In this document: positions 1-8,263 of the stretch, in pieces
Layout of the letters: each line of letters starts with the position of its first letter
Position numbering within the stretch: the stretch's first letter is position 1
Source of the DNA: Paenibacillus_AA sp045062745
GTDB lineage: Bacteria > Bacillota > Bacilli > Paenibacillales > NBRC-103111
Length of the DNA stretch: 64,000 bases
Assembly (NCBI RefSeq): GCF_045062745.1
Contig: NZ_JBJGED010000005.1
Span: 124,001 to 188,000 of the forward strand
Direction: 5' to 3'
Made by a program: the position numbers and the translations under genes
The notes under the pieces: model-generated
Seen by the model: the letters and a program-made list of their open reading frames with translations, nothing else
Databases searched by the model: none
Told to the model about the DNA's origin: nothing

Positions 1-885
1 ATCGTCATTGTTGTTGGAACCGGCTTGACCTATCTCATTGCCGGAAGAGCCTTGAAGCCTGTAACGGATTTAAGCCAGGAGATTGAGGAAATCGGCGACA
101 ACAACTTGTTCCGGCAGGTCCGGGTGCCTCCGTCCAATGACGAGGTTTCCAAGCTGAGCCGTTCTTTTAACCGGATGATCCATAAGTTGGAGAAAATGTT
201 TGACGCCCAAAAAAATTTTTCGGCCAATGCCGCCCATGAACTTAAAACGCCGCTAGCCGCCATGATCGCTAACATCGAAGTGCTGCAGCTTGACGATCGT
301 CCTACGGTAGACGAATACAAGGAAACGCTGGAGGATACGCTCAAAAACGCCCAGCGTCTCAGCCATTTGGTGAACGACCTGCTCAAGTTGAACGCCGAAC
401 AGAGTGTCGCGATTTACGAGAAAATCGAAGCCAGGGATATGTTCGGGAGTATTATAGATGAGCTTCTGCAGCCTATTCAAAGTAAAAACATTCGCATCGA
501 CGATCGTACCGCCGACGTGCAGCTGTACGGAGACAAACCTCTTTTGTACCGAGCTTTTTACAATGTGATTCATAACGCGGTCAAGTATAATAAGCCGAAT
601 GGAGTCATTATCATCGCTGCGGCAGAGAACGCCGACAACACCCGAATTACGATCTTTGATACGGGGATCGGCATCCCGGAGGATCAGCTCGATAAAATAT
701 TCGATCCGTTCTATTGCGTCGACAAATCGCGCTCGAGGGAGCTTGGAGGCAGCGGATTGGGGCTATCCATCGTGAAGATGGTCATCGAAAAGCACGGCGG
801 AGAAATCCAGGTACAAAGCGTGGCGGATGTGTCCACCACCATTGTTATTCGGCTGCCGAAACCGAGAAATAAGGATGACCGCTGA
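1..885 (+). CDS. Sensor histidine kinase, 3' part (5' end outside window)
   Basis: Reading is open from base 1, so the gene begins upstream of the window. The first residues are the hydrophobic end of a membrane helix. A HAMP linker follows (LKPVTDLSQEIEEI), then the dimerisation box with the phospho-accepting His in AAHELKTP near residue 79. The ATPase domain has the N box NVIHNAVKYN, the D box DTGIGIPE and the G box GGSGLGLSIV. This is a membrane two-component kinase that autophosphorylates on His and passes the phosphate to a response regulator, probably encoded just upstream. The M28 peptidase gene follows after 97 bp containing response-regulator-like direct repeats, so that gene may be a target. 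The signal sensed cannot be told, because the sensor part is missing. Confidence 0.93.
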   Translation: MVIVVGTGLTYLIAGRALKPVTDLSQEIEEIGDNNLFRQVRVPPSNDEVSKLSRSFNRMIHKLEKMFDAQKNFSANAAHELKTPLAAMIANIEVLQLDDRPTVDEYKETLEDTLKNAQRLSHLVNDLLKLNAEQSVAIYEKIEARDMFGSIIDELLQPIQSKNIRIDDRTADVQLYGDKPLLYRAFYNVIHNAVKYNKPNGVIIIAAAENADNTRITIFDTGIGIPEDQLDKIFDPFYCVDKSRSRELGGSGLGLSIVKMVIEKHGGEIQVQSVADVSTTIVIRLPKPRNKDDR

Positions 886-909
886 TTTGCGTCAGGATGC
901 CGTCGTATC

Positions 910-926
910 TTAACCCTGATTTAACC
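910..926 (+). promoter_or_regulatory. TTAACC direct repeat (candidate OmpR-family response regulator site)
   Basis: TTAACC occurs at 910-915 and again at 921-926, an 11-bp period, upstream of a TATAGT -10-like hexamer at 937-942. Paired TTAAC-type hexamers one helical turn apart are typical of PhoP-like response regulators. The site lies between a kinase gene and the M28 peptidase gene. Confidence 0.45.
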
Positions 927-930
927 TTCC

Positions 931-957
931 TTGAAGTATAGTGAGTGCATACTTCAA
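931..957. promoter_or_regulatory. Perfect 9-bp inverted repeat overlapping the promoter
   Basis: TTGAAGTAT (931-939) and ATACTTCAA (949-957) are exact reverse complements separated by 9 bp. The left arm overlaps the TATAGT -10-like hexamer and the right arm falls near the expected transcription start. This is the geometry of a dimeric repressor operator. In RNA it could also form a 5'-leader hairpin 5 nt before the AGGAGG ribosome binding site at 963-968. Confidence 0.55.
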
Positions 958-982
958 TTTGCAGGAGGGTTAAGGAACAATA

Positions 983-2731
983 ATGAGAAGAAAATTAGCG
1001 ATCTTGCTTATGTTTGCCGTATTTGCGGTTGGGATTTGGACAGGCTTCGAGCAATTGCGGCCGCCATCGCCGCCAGCTGAGTCCAATCCGGATTATTCGG
1101 CGTATCAACGAATGCTTGCCCACCTGCAAGCCATGACGGTAGCCCCCCACCCATCCGGTTCCAAGGAGCTAGACGAGGTACGAACCTATCTGTTGGCGCA
1201 AATCCGCGATATGGGGTTGGAAGCAACAGTAGATAGGGAAACATACACCGATGCGGACATTAAAGCCGCAAATCGTGACCAGGACGGCCCGCCGATGGGT
1301 GAACGAAGCGTTCGGAAGACACCTCTTTCGGGATCTCTGCCAGATGGCAATCCTAAGAGAGCCCCTTCAGAAGAAATCGGCGGATTGGTTTTGAGCAACA
1401 TATGGGTGAAACTGGATGCGCCCAGCACGGACCGCGGAATCTTAATGCTCGCCCATTACGACAGCAAGGTCAACACCCCTGGCACCGCTGACGATATGGT
1501 GTCCGTAAGCGCGCTGCTGGAAGCCATGCGAGAACAAGCAAAAAATCCCGACTTGAAAAACGACCTTTATTTTTTATTCACGGATGGGGAGGAAGAAAGC
1601 GCGCTGGGTGCAAAGGCGTTTGTGAAGTCGCACCCGGAGCTTCAGAGCAAAATCGATCTTGTCCTAAACTTCGATGCACGCGGGAATCGCGGCGGACTGC
1701 TCATGTTTGAAACGTCTACGTCGAACTATGAGCTGTTGCAGCATTTTCAATCCGCGAGCTCACGCCCCGTGGCTTTTTCGTTCTTGTCGGGGCTTTATCG
1801 CAGAATGCCGAACGGTACGGATTTGACCAGTTTCTTGGAAGCGGGATATCCGGGGCTTAATTTTGCAGTGGCGGAGGGCGTAGAGCATTACCATCAGCCG
1901 TCGGATACCTTTGACAATTTGCATCGCGGTACGGCTTATAACTTCTTGCAGACGGTCTTGGAGATGGCCGACTATAGCGGGCAAGCGCAGTTCCGGGATA
2001 GCGGTTCAAACCGGGATAGCGTGTTTTTCACATTGCTGACCGGCAATCTCGTGGTATTGAGCGACATTGCAGCCTATCTCCTGTCGGTATGTGCAGGCTT
2101 GGCTTCATTGGCTTGGCTGATCATTCAGATTCGGCTGGGCAAGGTTAAGCTTCGCCAAATCGTCGGCGGCACGGGCTGGCTGCTGGGTACGATGGTCGCG
2201 ATGGGCTTGCTGAGCTGGGGCGTCGTCTCGTTATTGACGCAAACGATGGGGTTGACCAAATCAACGAACAACGATACGGTTTTTCTTTGCATAGCCTTGG
2301 CGCATGGCTTGGGTGCTCTCGCTGTATGGTTCTTCCGGATGCGAAACCGATCGCTTGCCGAAGCCATTGCTAGTGTGCTGCCGATTCAGGTACTGCTGAT
2401 TGTCGGAACCACGGTCTTGTTCTATGAAATCAGTTACTTATTCACGTTATCGACACTCGCGATTCTGATTGTCGCCCTAATGGATTGGTATCCGATTGGC
2501 CGAATGATCGCATCGAGTGTGCTAGGCGTTGGAATATGGCTGCTGTATGTCCCGTTATGCTGGCTGGTCTATGTGATGTTTATGCTGCCTGCTACACCGA
2601 TCGTTGTCGCATTGAGTGTCGTTCCGGTTTCTATTGTTGCCGTATTTTTTGGAGCGAAGTACAGATTATCCGCGGTGTCGTTGCCCGAAGAGGGAAAGCA
2701 AACGATCCCGATTAGTACGGAGAGAGGATAG
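983..2731 (+). CDS. Membrane-anchored M28-family zinc metallopeptidase
   Basis: The protein has 582 residues. An N-terminal hydrophobic segment (about 5-23) acts as signal or anchor. An M28 (aminopeptidase Y-like) domain covers about 40-330, with metal-site elements LAHYDSK, GTADDM, TDGEEE, NFDARGN and HYHQPSDT. The C-terminal 230 residues hold several strongly hydrophobic segments, so this is a polytopic protein with the peptidase outside, like other bacterial and ER M28 membrane peptidases. The start is ATG 983 with AGGAGGG 15-20 bp upstream. A terminator follows, so it looks monocistronic. The promoter carries both a direct repeat and a perfect inverted repeat. The substrate is probably a small peptide but is unknown. 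Confidence 0.88.
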   Translation: MRRKLAILLMFAVFAVGIWTGFEQLRPPSPPAESNPDYSAYQRMLAHLQAMTVAPHPSGSKELDEVRTYLLAQIRDMGLEATVDRETYTDADIKAANRDQDGPPMGERSVRKTPLSGSLPDGNPKRAPSEEIGGLVLSNIWVKLDAPSTDRGILMLAHYDSKVNTPGTADDMVSVSALLEAMREQAKNPDLKNDLYFLFTDGEEESALGAKAFVKSHPELQSKIDLVLNFDARGNRGGLLMFETSTSNYELLQHFQSASSRPVAFSFLSGLYRRMPNGTDLTSFLEAGYPGLNFAVAEGVEHYHQPSDTFDNLHRGTAYNFLQTVLEMADYSGQAQFRDSGSNRDSVFFTLLTGNLVVLSDIAAYLLSVCAGLASLAWLIIQIRLGKVKLRQIVGGTGWLLGTMVAMGLLSWGVVSLLTQTMGLTKSTNNDTVFLCIALAHGLGALAVWFFRMRNRSLAEAIASVLPIQVLLIVGTTVLFYEISYLFTLSTLAILIVALMDWYPIGRMIASSVLGVGIWLLYVPLCWLVYVMFMLPATPIVVALSVVPVSIVAVFFGAKYRLSAVSLPEEGKQTIPISTERG

Positions 2732-2777
2732 AGTACCTAGCAAAGGCAGTGGCAGTCGAACGACAGGTGAAGAAAAC

Positions 2778-2815
2778 AGCCCTCATCTTGACGACAAGGT
2801 GAGGGCTCCTTTTGT
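2778..2815 (+). terminator. Rho-independent terminator after the M28 peptidase gene
   Basis: A 13-bp stem (one G-U pair) joins 2778-2790 to 2795-2807 around the loop ACGA and is followed by a short T-rich tract. Confidence 0.85.
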
Positions 2816-2818
2816 ATG

Positions 2819-2936
2819 TACGAGAGCATTGTCCGAACAAGGGATTTTTAATTCGCTGCAACTATATGGACCGTATACAAGTTATCGCCGCATAACATCT
2901 AAGTACACGCGATTCTGTCGAAGGAACGCTCTCGTA
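2819..2936. repeat. Inverted repeat bracketing the icmF leader
   Basis: TACGAGAGC (2819-2827) and GCTCTCGTA (2928-2936) are exact reverse complements about 100 bp apart. They enclose nearly the whole non-coding region before icmF. Either the arms form the base of a structured leader RNA or the match is a coincidence. The interior includes the palindrome GTATAC but no cobalamin-riboswitch core that I can recognise. Confidence 0.3.
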
Positions 2937-2977
2937 TGCATTTGGGTTTCGGTCGGTCTTGGGAAGGAGGGACACCT

Positions 2978-5900
2978 ATGGATTCGGGATCCAAGTATCG
3001 CCCTGGGAACAAAGTAAGATTCGTGACCGCCTCGGCACTATTCGACGGCCACGATGTGTCGATCAACATTATGAGACGGATGCTGCAAGCGAGCGGGGCG
3101 GAGGTTATTCATCTCGGCCATAACCGTTCGGTGGATGAAATCGTGCAGACCGCGATCCAGGAGGATGTGCAAGGCATCGCCGTGTCTTCCTATCAGGGAG
3201 GGCATCTTGAATTTTTCACCTATATGATCGATCTGTTGCGGGACCGCGGAGCCGACTCCATCAAAGTGTTCGGGGGAGGCGGCGGAGTCATCCTTCCATC
3301 GGAAATCAAGCGCCTGCACGAGTATGGAGTGGCCCGCATTTTCTCTCCCGAGGACGGCAGGGAGCTGGGGCTGCAGGGCATGATCGATCACATGCTCAAG
3401 GAATGCGATTTCAGTATGCTAGCCGGCTTTGTCCCGAAACCGGATGCTACAGCTATAGATCGGGAGGCACGGAACCTCGCCAAGCTCATAACGGCGGCCG
3501 AACATCTGAATAACGATGAATCGATCGCTGAATCGTTCGGGGATCTGTTCAACCAAATCCGGCTTGTGCAAGCGAACGTTCCGGTTATCGGCATAACCGG
3601 AACGGGAGGAGCCGGCAAAAGCTCGCTTACCGACGAGTTGATTCAGCGATTTCTAAGGCAGTATGAGCACAAAACCATTGCGATTCTATCAATCGATCCG
3701 ACCAAAAAGCGTACAGGAGGCGCCCTGTTAGGCGACCGCATCCGAATGAACGCCATCCGTTCCGACCGAGTGTATATGCGAAGTTTGGCTACTCGCGGAT
3801 CCGGCCGTGAGCTGCCGGAGGCGATCGACCATGCGCTGGCCATCTTGAAGGCCGCCGGCTTCGATCTGATCCTAGTGGAAACAAGCGGCATCGGACAGGG
3901 CGATCATCTCATCGCTCAATTGGCGGACGTCTCCCTCTACGTCATGACGAGTGATTACGGGGCGCCGTCCCAGCTCGAAAAAATCGAAATGCTCGATTAT
4001 GCCGATCTGGTCGCCATTAATAAATTCGACCGCCGAGGTTCGGCGGATGCGCTGCGCGACGTGAAAAAGCAATGGCAGCGAAACGCCGGGACTTTCGACA
4101 AGCCCTACGAATCGATGCCGGTGTTCGGGACCATGGCGAGCCGATTCAACGATCGAGGGATTCATGATCTCTTCGAGGCCTTGGTCGAAACCGTCAATCG
4201 CAAATGTTCCCTGCAATGGCCGGCTCCCAGCTTCTCGAGCGAGCATCGTGCCGTCGATCAGGTGATCATCCCCAATGAACGAGCGCACTACTTGGGAGAA
4301 ATCGTCCGGACGGTAAGGGAATACAACCGATTCGTCGACCAGGAAGCCGCGTTGGCCAGCCGCAGTTATCAAATTCAAGGAGTGCTGGAGTCTCTGCAGC
4401 ACGAAACGGAAGCCAATCCGTCCACAGCGGCACTGGATCAGCTTAAGAAACGCGTTGAGAGCAGCATGCAGCCTTCTACTAGAGAACTGCTGTCCGAATG
4501 GCCGGAGCTGCGCAGGCGCTATACCGGACAATCGTTCGTCACCCGGATTCGAGACAAACCCGTTGTGACTGAGCTAACCACGACCAGCCTGGCGGGGCTG
4601 AGCATCCCGAAGGTGTGTCTGCCCAAATACCAAGACTGGGGGGATCTCGTCCGGTGGCTGTATCGGGAAAATGTGCCGGGGCGGTTCCCGTTCACGGCAG
4701 GGGTCTTCCCCTTTAAGCATACGGCGGAAGACCCGAAGCGGCAGTTCGCCGGCGAGGGGACGCCGGAACGCACCAATAAGCGGTTTCACTATTTGTCCCG
4801 TAACGATCCGGCCAAACGGCTCAGCACAGCTTTTGATTCGGTCACCTTGTACGGGGAGGACCCGGACTACCGGCCGGACATTTACGGCAAAATCGGCGAG
4901 AGCGGCGTCAGTATTTGCACGCTAGACGATATGAAACGGCTGTACCTGGGCTTCGACTTATGCGACGCGTTGACATCCGTTTCGATGACGATCAACGGCC
5001 CTGCGCCGGTACTGCTGGCCATGTACATGAATACGGCCATTGATTTTGCTCTTGAGGCATTTCGTGACAAGCATGAGAGAGCGCCTACCCCTGAAGAAGC
5101 GGAGCAGGTACGGAGAGAGACGCTGCAATCCGTTCGGGGGACGGTGCAGGCAGACATTCTGAAGGAGGATCAGGGCCAGAATACGTGCATCTTCTCCACC
5201 GAATTCGCCTTGCGTATGATGGGGGATATTCAACAATACTTTATCGACCACGGGGTCCGCCATTATTATTCGGTGTCGATTTCAGGGTATCATATCGCGG
5301 AAGCCGGAGCGAATCCGATCTCGCAGCTCGCCTTCACCTTGGCGAACGGCTTTACTTATGTCGAGTCTTATTTGTCCCGCGGGATGCGGATCGACGACTT
5401 CGCGCCGAATTTATCGTTCTTCTTCAGCAACGGGTTGGATCCGGAATATACGGTCATCGGGCGGGTGGCGCGCAGAATCTGGGCGATCGTTATGAAGATG
5501 AAGTACAAGGCGGGCGAGCGGAGCCAAAAGCTGAAGTACCATATCCAAACGTCCGGACGGTCCCTGCATGCACAAGAGATTGACTTTAACGATATTCGGA
5601 CCACACTGCAAGCACTCATGGCAATTCTGGACAATTGCAACTCCCTGCACACGAATTCCTACGACGAAGCCATTACAACTCCGACGGAGGACTCGGTGCG
5701 GCGGGCGATGGCGATTCAGTTGATCATTACGAAGGAGCTCGGCTTTATCAAAAATGAAAACATGCTGCAGGGGTCATTCCTCATCGAGGAGCTAACCGAT
5801 CTAGTCGAGGAAGCCGTTCTGCAGGAGCTGGAGCGCATCAATGAGCGAGGCGGCGTACTGGGAGCGATGGAGACGCAATATCAGCGCGGCAAAATCCAGG

Positions 5901-6238
5901 ACGAATCGATGCTGTACGAACTCCGGAAACATAACGGCGAGCTGCCGATTATCGGAGTCAATACGTTCCTGCATCCGAATCCGTCGGCAGACCCGGAGCA
6001 ACAGATTCCTGTCGCTCGTTCTACGGTCGATGAGAAAGAACAGCAAATCGCGAATTTACGGCAGTTTCAGCAGCGGCATCTCACGGAGGCGCCGGCCGCA
6101 CTGGCGAGGCTGAAGCAGACGGCGCTGGACGGAGGGAATGTGTTCGCGGAGCTGATGCAGACGGTCCGAGTTGCCAGCTTAGGTCAAATCACGCGAGCCC
6201 TGTATGAAGTCGGCGGGCAATACCGGCGAAACATGTAG
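2978..6238 (+). CDS. icmF: Fused isobutyryl-CoA mutase (IcmF)
   Basis: IcmF interconverts isobutyryl-CoA and n-butyryl-CoA with adenosylcobalamin. Reading from ATG 2978 gives 1086 residues, close to the family's usual length. An N-terminal B12-binding domain has DGHD, the His being the lower cobalt ligand (near residue 25). A MeaB-like G-protein chaperone domain follows, with P-loop GTGGAGKSS near 208 and NKFD. The C-terminal half is the mutase barrel. The residue matching the substrate-carboxylate Arg of methylmalonyl-CoA mutase is Gln (QGQNT, about 734), as in isobutyryl-CoA mutase; pivalyl-CoA mutases have Ala there. An in-frame ATG at 2936 exists, but GGAAGGAGGG sits 6-8 bp before 2978. 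It is the first gene of an operon with branched-chain dehydrogenase and cobalamin adenosyltransferase genes. Confidence 0.95.
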   Translation: MDSGSKYRPGNKVRFVTASALFDGHDVSINIMRRMLQASGAEVIHLGHNRSVDEIVQTAIQEDVQGIAVSSYQGGHLEFFTYMIDLLRDRGADSIKVFGGGGGVILPSEIKRLHEYGVARIFSPEDGRELGLQGMIDHMLKECDFSMLAGFVPKPDATAIDREARNLAKLITAAEHLNNDESIAESFGDLFNQIRLVQANVPVIGITGTGGAGKSSLTDELIQRFLRQYEHKTIAILSIDPTKKRTGGALLGDRIRMNAIRSDRVYMRSLATRGSGRELPEAIDHALAILKAAGFDLILVETSGIGQGDHLIAQLADVSLYVMTSDYGAPSQLEKIEMLDYADLVAINKFDRRGSADALRDVKKQWQRNAGTFDKPYESMPVFGTMASRFNDRGIHDLFEALVETVNRKCSLQWPAPSFSSEHRAVDQVIIPNERAHYLGEIVRTVREYNRFVDQEAALASRSYQIQGVLESLQHETEANPSTAALDQLKKRVESSMQPSTRELLSEWPELRRRYTGQSFVTRIRDKPVVTELTTTSLAGLSIPKVCLPKYQDWGDLVRWLYRENVPGRFPFTAGVFPFKHTAEDPKRQFAGEGTPERTNKRFHYLSRNDPAKRLSTAFDSVTLYGEDPDYRPDIYGKIGESGVSICTLDDMKRLYLGFDLCDALTSVSMTINGPAPVLLAMYMNTAIDFALEAFRDKHERAPTPEEAEQVRRETLQSVRGTVQADILKEDQGQNTCIFSTEFALRMMGDIQQYFIDHGVRHYYSVSISGYHIAEAGANPISQLAFTLANGFTYVESYLSRGMRIDDFAPNLSFFFSNGLDPEYTVIGRVARRIWAIVMKMKYKAGERSQKLKYHIQTSGRSLHAQEIDFNDIRTTLQALMAILDNCNSLHTNSYDEAITTPTEDSVRRAMAIQLIITKELGFIKNENMLQGSFLIEELTDLVEEAVLQELERINERGGVLGAMETQYQRGKIQDESMLYELRKHNGELPIIGVNTFLHPNPSADPEQQIPVARSTVDEKEQQIANLRQFQQRHLTEAPAALARLKQTALDGGNVFAELMQTVRVASLGQITRALYEVGGQYRRNM

Positions 6239-6256
6239 CGCGAAAGGAGAGATCCC

Positions 6257-7330
6257 ATGTCCTTGCAGCCAAGCGCCAAACATCTTCAGCTCGGGTTGAC
6301 GGACGACCAAGTGCTCCAAATGTATATCCTCATGAGGACGGCAAGAAAATTCGACGAAAGGGCGCTGCTCCTGCAGCGGTCGGGCAAAACGGCTTTTCAC
6401 ATCTCCAGTATCGGCCAGGAGACGGCGCAGGTTGCCGCCGCATTCGCACTGAAGAAGCAACATGACTATTTTCTGCCCTATTACCGGGATTACGCCTTCG
6501 TCCTTTCCGTCGGGATGACTGTCCGGGAACTGATGCTAGCGGCCTTGCTCAGGGCTGAAGATATTAACGGCGGGAGACAAATGCCCGGGCATTTCGGGTA
6601 TAAGAAGCATCATATTGTGAGCGGCTCCAGTCCGGTCGCCACTCAGCTCTTGCACGCCGTCGGCATCGGGCTCACCTCGGTGATGAGGAAGGATGACCGC
6701 GTCGCCTTCGTCACGTTCGGCGAAGGCTCCAGCAGTCAGGGCGATGTGCATGAAGCGTTTAATTGTGCCGGCCTGTTCAAGCTGCCCGTTATCTTCCTGT
6801 GCGAAAACAATCAATATGCGATTTCGATCCCAGTACATCGCCAAGTGGCAGGGCGAATCGTCGATCGCGCTGCCGGCTACGGCTTTCCCGGCCACCGCGT
6901 GGATGGCAATGACGCTTTGGAAGTGTTCCGCGTCGTGAAGGAAGCCAGAGAACGCGCTGTCCGAGGCTATGGTCCGACGTTGATCGAGGCGATGCTGTAT
7001 CGCATCCCCCCGCACTCAACCGCGGACGACGATATGCTGTATCGGACGAAGGAGGAGGTCGAGCATTACCGAGGGCAGGACGGCATCGAACGATTTCGCC
7101 GCTATTTGTTGGAATGCGGGGTTCTCACCGAGGAGTCTGATCAAACCATACTCGAGCAGATCATCCGGGAAGTGGGCGAAGCAACGAAATATGCGGAGAA
7201 AGCTCCTTATCCGGCCCCGGAGGATACCTTACGGCATGTGTATGCGGAGGAGGGGATGACGGATCATGGCGATCAACACCTACTTGCAGGCGATTCGCTC
7301 GGCGATGTCCGAGGAGATGGAACGGGATGA
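6257..7330 (+). CDS. bkdAA: Branched-chain 2-oxoacid dehydrogenase E1 alpha
   Basis: This is the thiamine-diphosphate subunit that decarboxylates the 2-oxoacids of valine, leucine and isoleucine. The 357-residue protein closely follows BkdAA: PYYRDYAF, GGRQMPGHFG, the TPP motif GEGSSSQGD...NQYA and PPHSTADDD. AAAGGAGA precedes ATG 6257, 18 bp after icmF. The expected C terminus ends near LRHVYAEE, but the frame stays open and overlaps the E1 beta gene by 65 bp, adding a glycine- and aspartate-rich tail of about 22 residues. That suggests loss of the original stop codon or a tolerated extension. The tight link to icmF points to isobutyryl-CoA as the relevant product. Confidence 0.95.
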   Translation: MSLQPSAKHLQLGLTDDQVLQMYILMRTARKFDERALLLQRSGKTAFHISSIGQETAQVAAAFALKKQHDYFLPYYRDYAFVLSVGMTVRELMLAALLRAEDINGGRQMPGHFGYKKHHIVSGSSPVATQLLHAVGIGLTSVMRKDDRVAFVTFGEGSSSQGDVHEAFNCAGLFKLPVIFLCENNQYAISIPVHRQVAGRIVDRAAGYGFPGHRVDGNDALEVFRVVKEARERAVRGYGPTLIEAMLYRIPPHSTADDDMLYRTKEEVEHYRGQDGIERFRRYLLECGVLTEESDQTILEQIIREVGEATKYAEKAPYPAPEDTLRHVYAEEGMTDHGDQHLLAGDSLGDVRGDGTG

Positions 7331-8249
7331 CACGGTGTTCGTGCTGGGCGAAGATATCGGGAAGGGCGGCGTGCTGAACGCCACCAAGGGGATGCGCGAC
7401 CGATTCGGGGAGCTTCGCGTGCTCGATACGCCGCTCGCGGAGTCGGCGATCGTCGGGATCGCGATCGGAGCGGCCATGGTGGGGATGCGGCCGATCGCCG
7501 AGATCCAGTTTGCCGATTTTATTTTTCCGGCGACCAATCAGATCATCAGCGAAGCGGCCAAAATCCGCTATCGGTCCAATAACGACTGGCATTGTCCGCT
7601 AGTTATTCGCGCCCCATACGGAGCTACAGGCGGAGGCGGACTGTACCACTCGCAATGTCCCGAATCGGTGTTTTTCGGCACCCCCGGGCTTAAGATTGTA
7701 GCCCCATCGACCGCGTACGACGCCAAAGGCTTGCTGAAAGCCGCCGTACGGGACGACGATCCGGTTTTATATTTCGAGCATAAAAAGTGCTATCTGTCCA
7801 TTTCCGATGAGGTGCCGGACGAAGAGTTTACGGTTCCGATCGGCCAAGCCGAGATCAAACGTCAAGGGGACGACATTACGGTGATCGCTTATGGCATATG
7901 TGTCCATTATGCTCTTCAAGCTGCCTTCGAGCTGGAGCGGGAAGAGGGGATCAGCACGCACATACTCGATTTGCGTACCCTGCAGCCGCTCGATCAGCCC
8001 GCGATCTTAGCGGCTGCCGCCCGGACCGGGAAAATCCTGATCGTGCACGAAGATAATAAAACAGGCGGAATTGGAGCCGAAGTCTCGGCCATGATCGCCG
8101 AGCAGCTGCTCTATGATCTGGACGCGCCTATCCTGCGATGCTGTCCGCCGGATATTCCAGCCGTTGGGATGGCGCCTACACTTGAGAAGTTTTTCCTGCC
8201 CAACGCCGTTGTAGTGAAAGAGGCGATGCGCCGGTTAGCGAAGCTGTAG
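7266..8249 (+). CDS. bkdAB: Branched-chain 2-oxoacid dehydrogenase E1 beta
   Basis: The protein has 327 residues of the transketolase-like E1 beta type, with VLGEDIGKGGV, TPLAESAIVG, AEIQFADFI and VIRAPYGATGGGG. It pairs with E1 alpha to form the alpha2beta2 decarboxylase that reductively acylates the lipoyl group of E2. GGAGGAGGGG lies just before ATG 7266, inside the end of the E1 alpha gene, so translation is probably coupled. The E2 gene follows after 14 bp. Confidence 0.95.
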   Translation: MAINTYLQAIRSAMSEEMERDDTVFVLGEDIGKGGVLNATKGMRDRFGELRVLDTPLAESAIVGIAIGAAMVGMRPIAEIQFADFIFPATNQIISEAAKIRYRSNNDWHCPLVIRAPYGATGGGGLYHSQCPESVFFGTPGLKIVAPSTAYDAKGLLKAAVRDDDPVLYFEHKKCYLSISDEVPDEEFTVPIGQAEIKRQGDDITVIAYGICVHYALQAAFELEREEGISTHILDLRTLQPLDQPAILAAAARTGKILIVHEDNKTGGIGAEVSAMIAEQLLYDLDAPILRCCPPDIPAVGMAPTLEKFFLPNAVVVKEAMRRLAKL

Positions 8250-8263
8250 GGGAGGGGGTTGTC

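Noticed and set aside
2820..2977. Cobalamin riboswitch upstream of icmF
   Set aside because: No B12-box-like core or conserved loop sequence seen in the leader.
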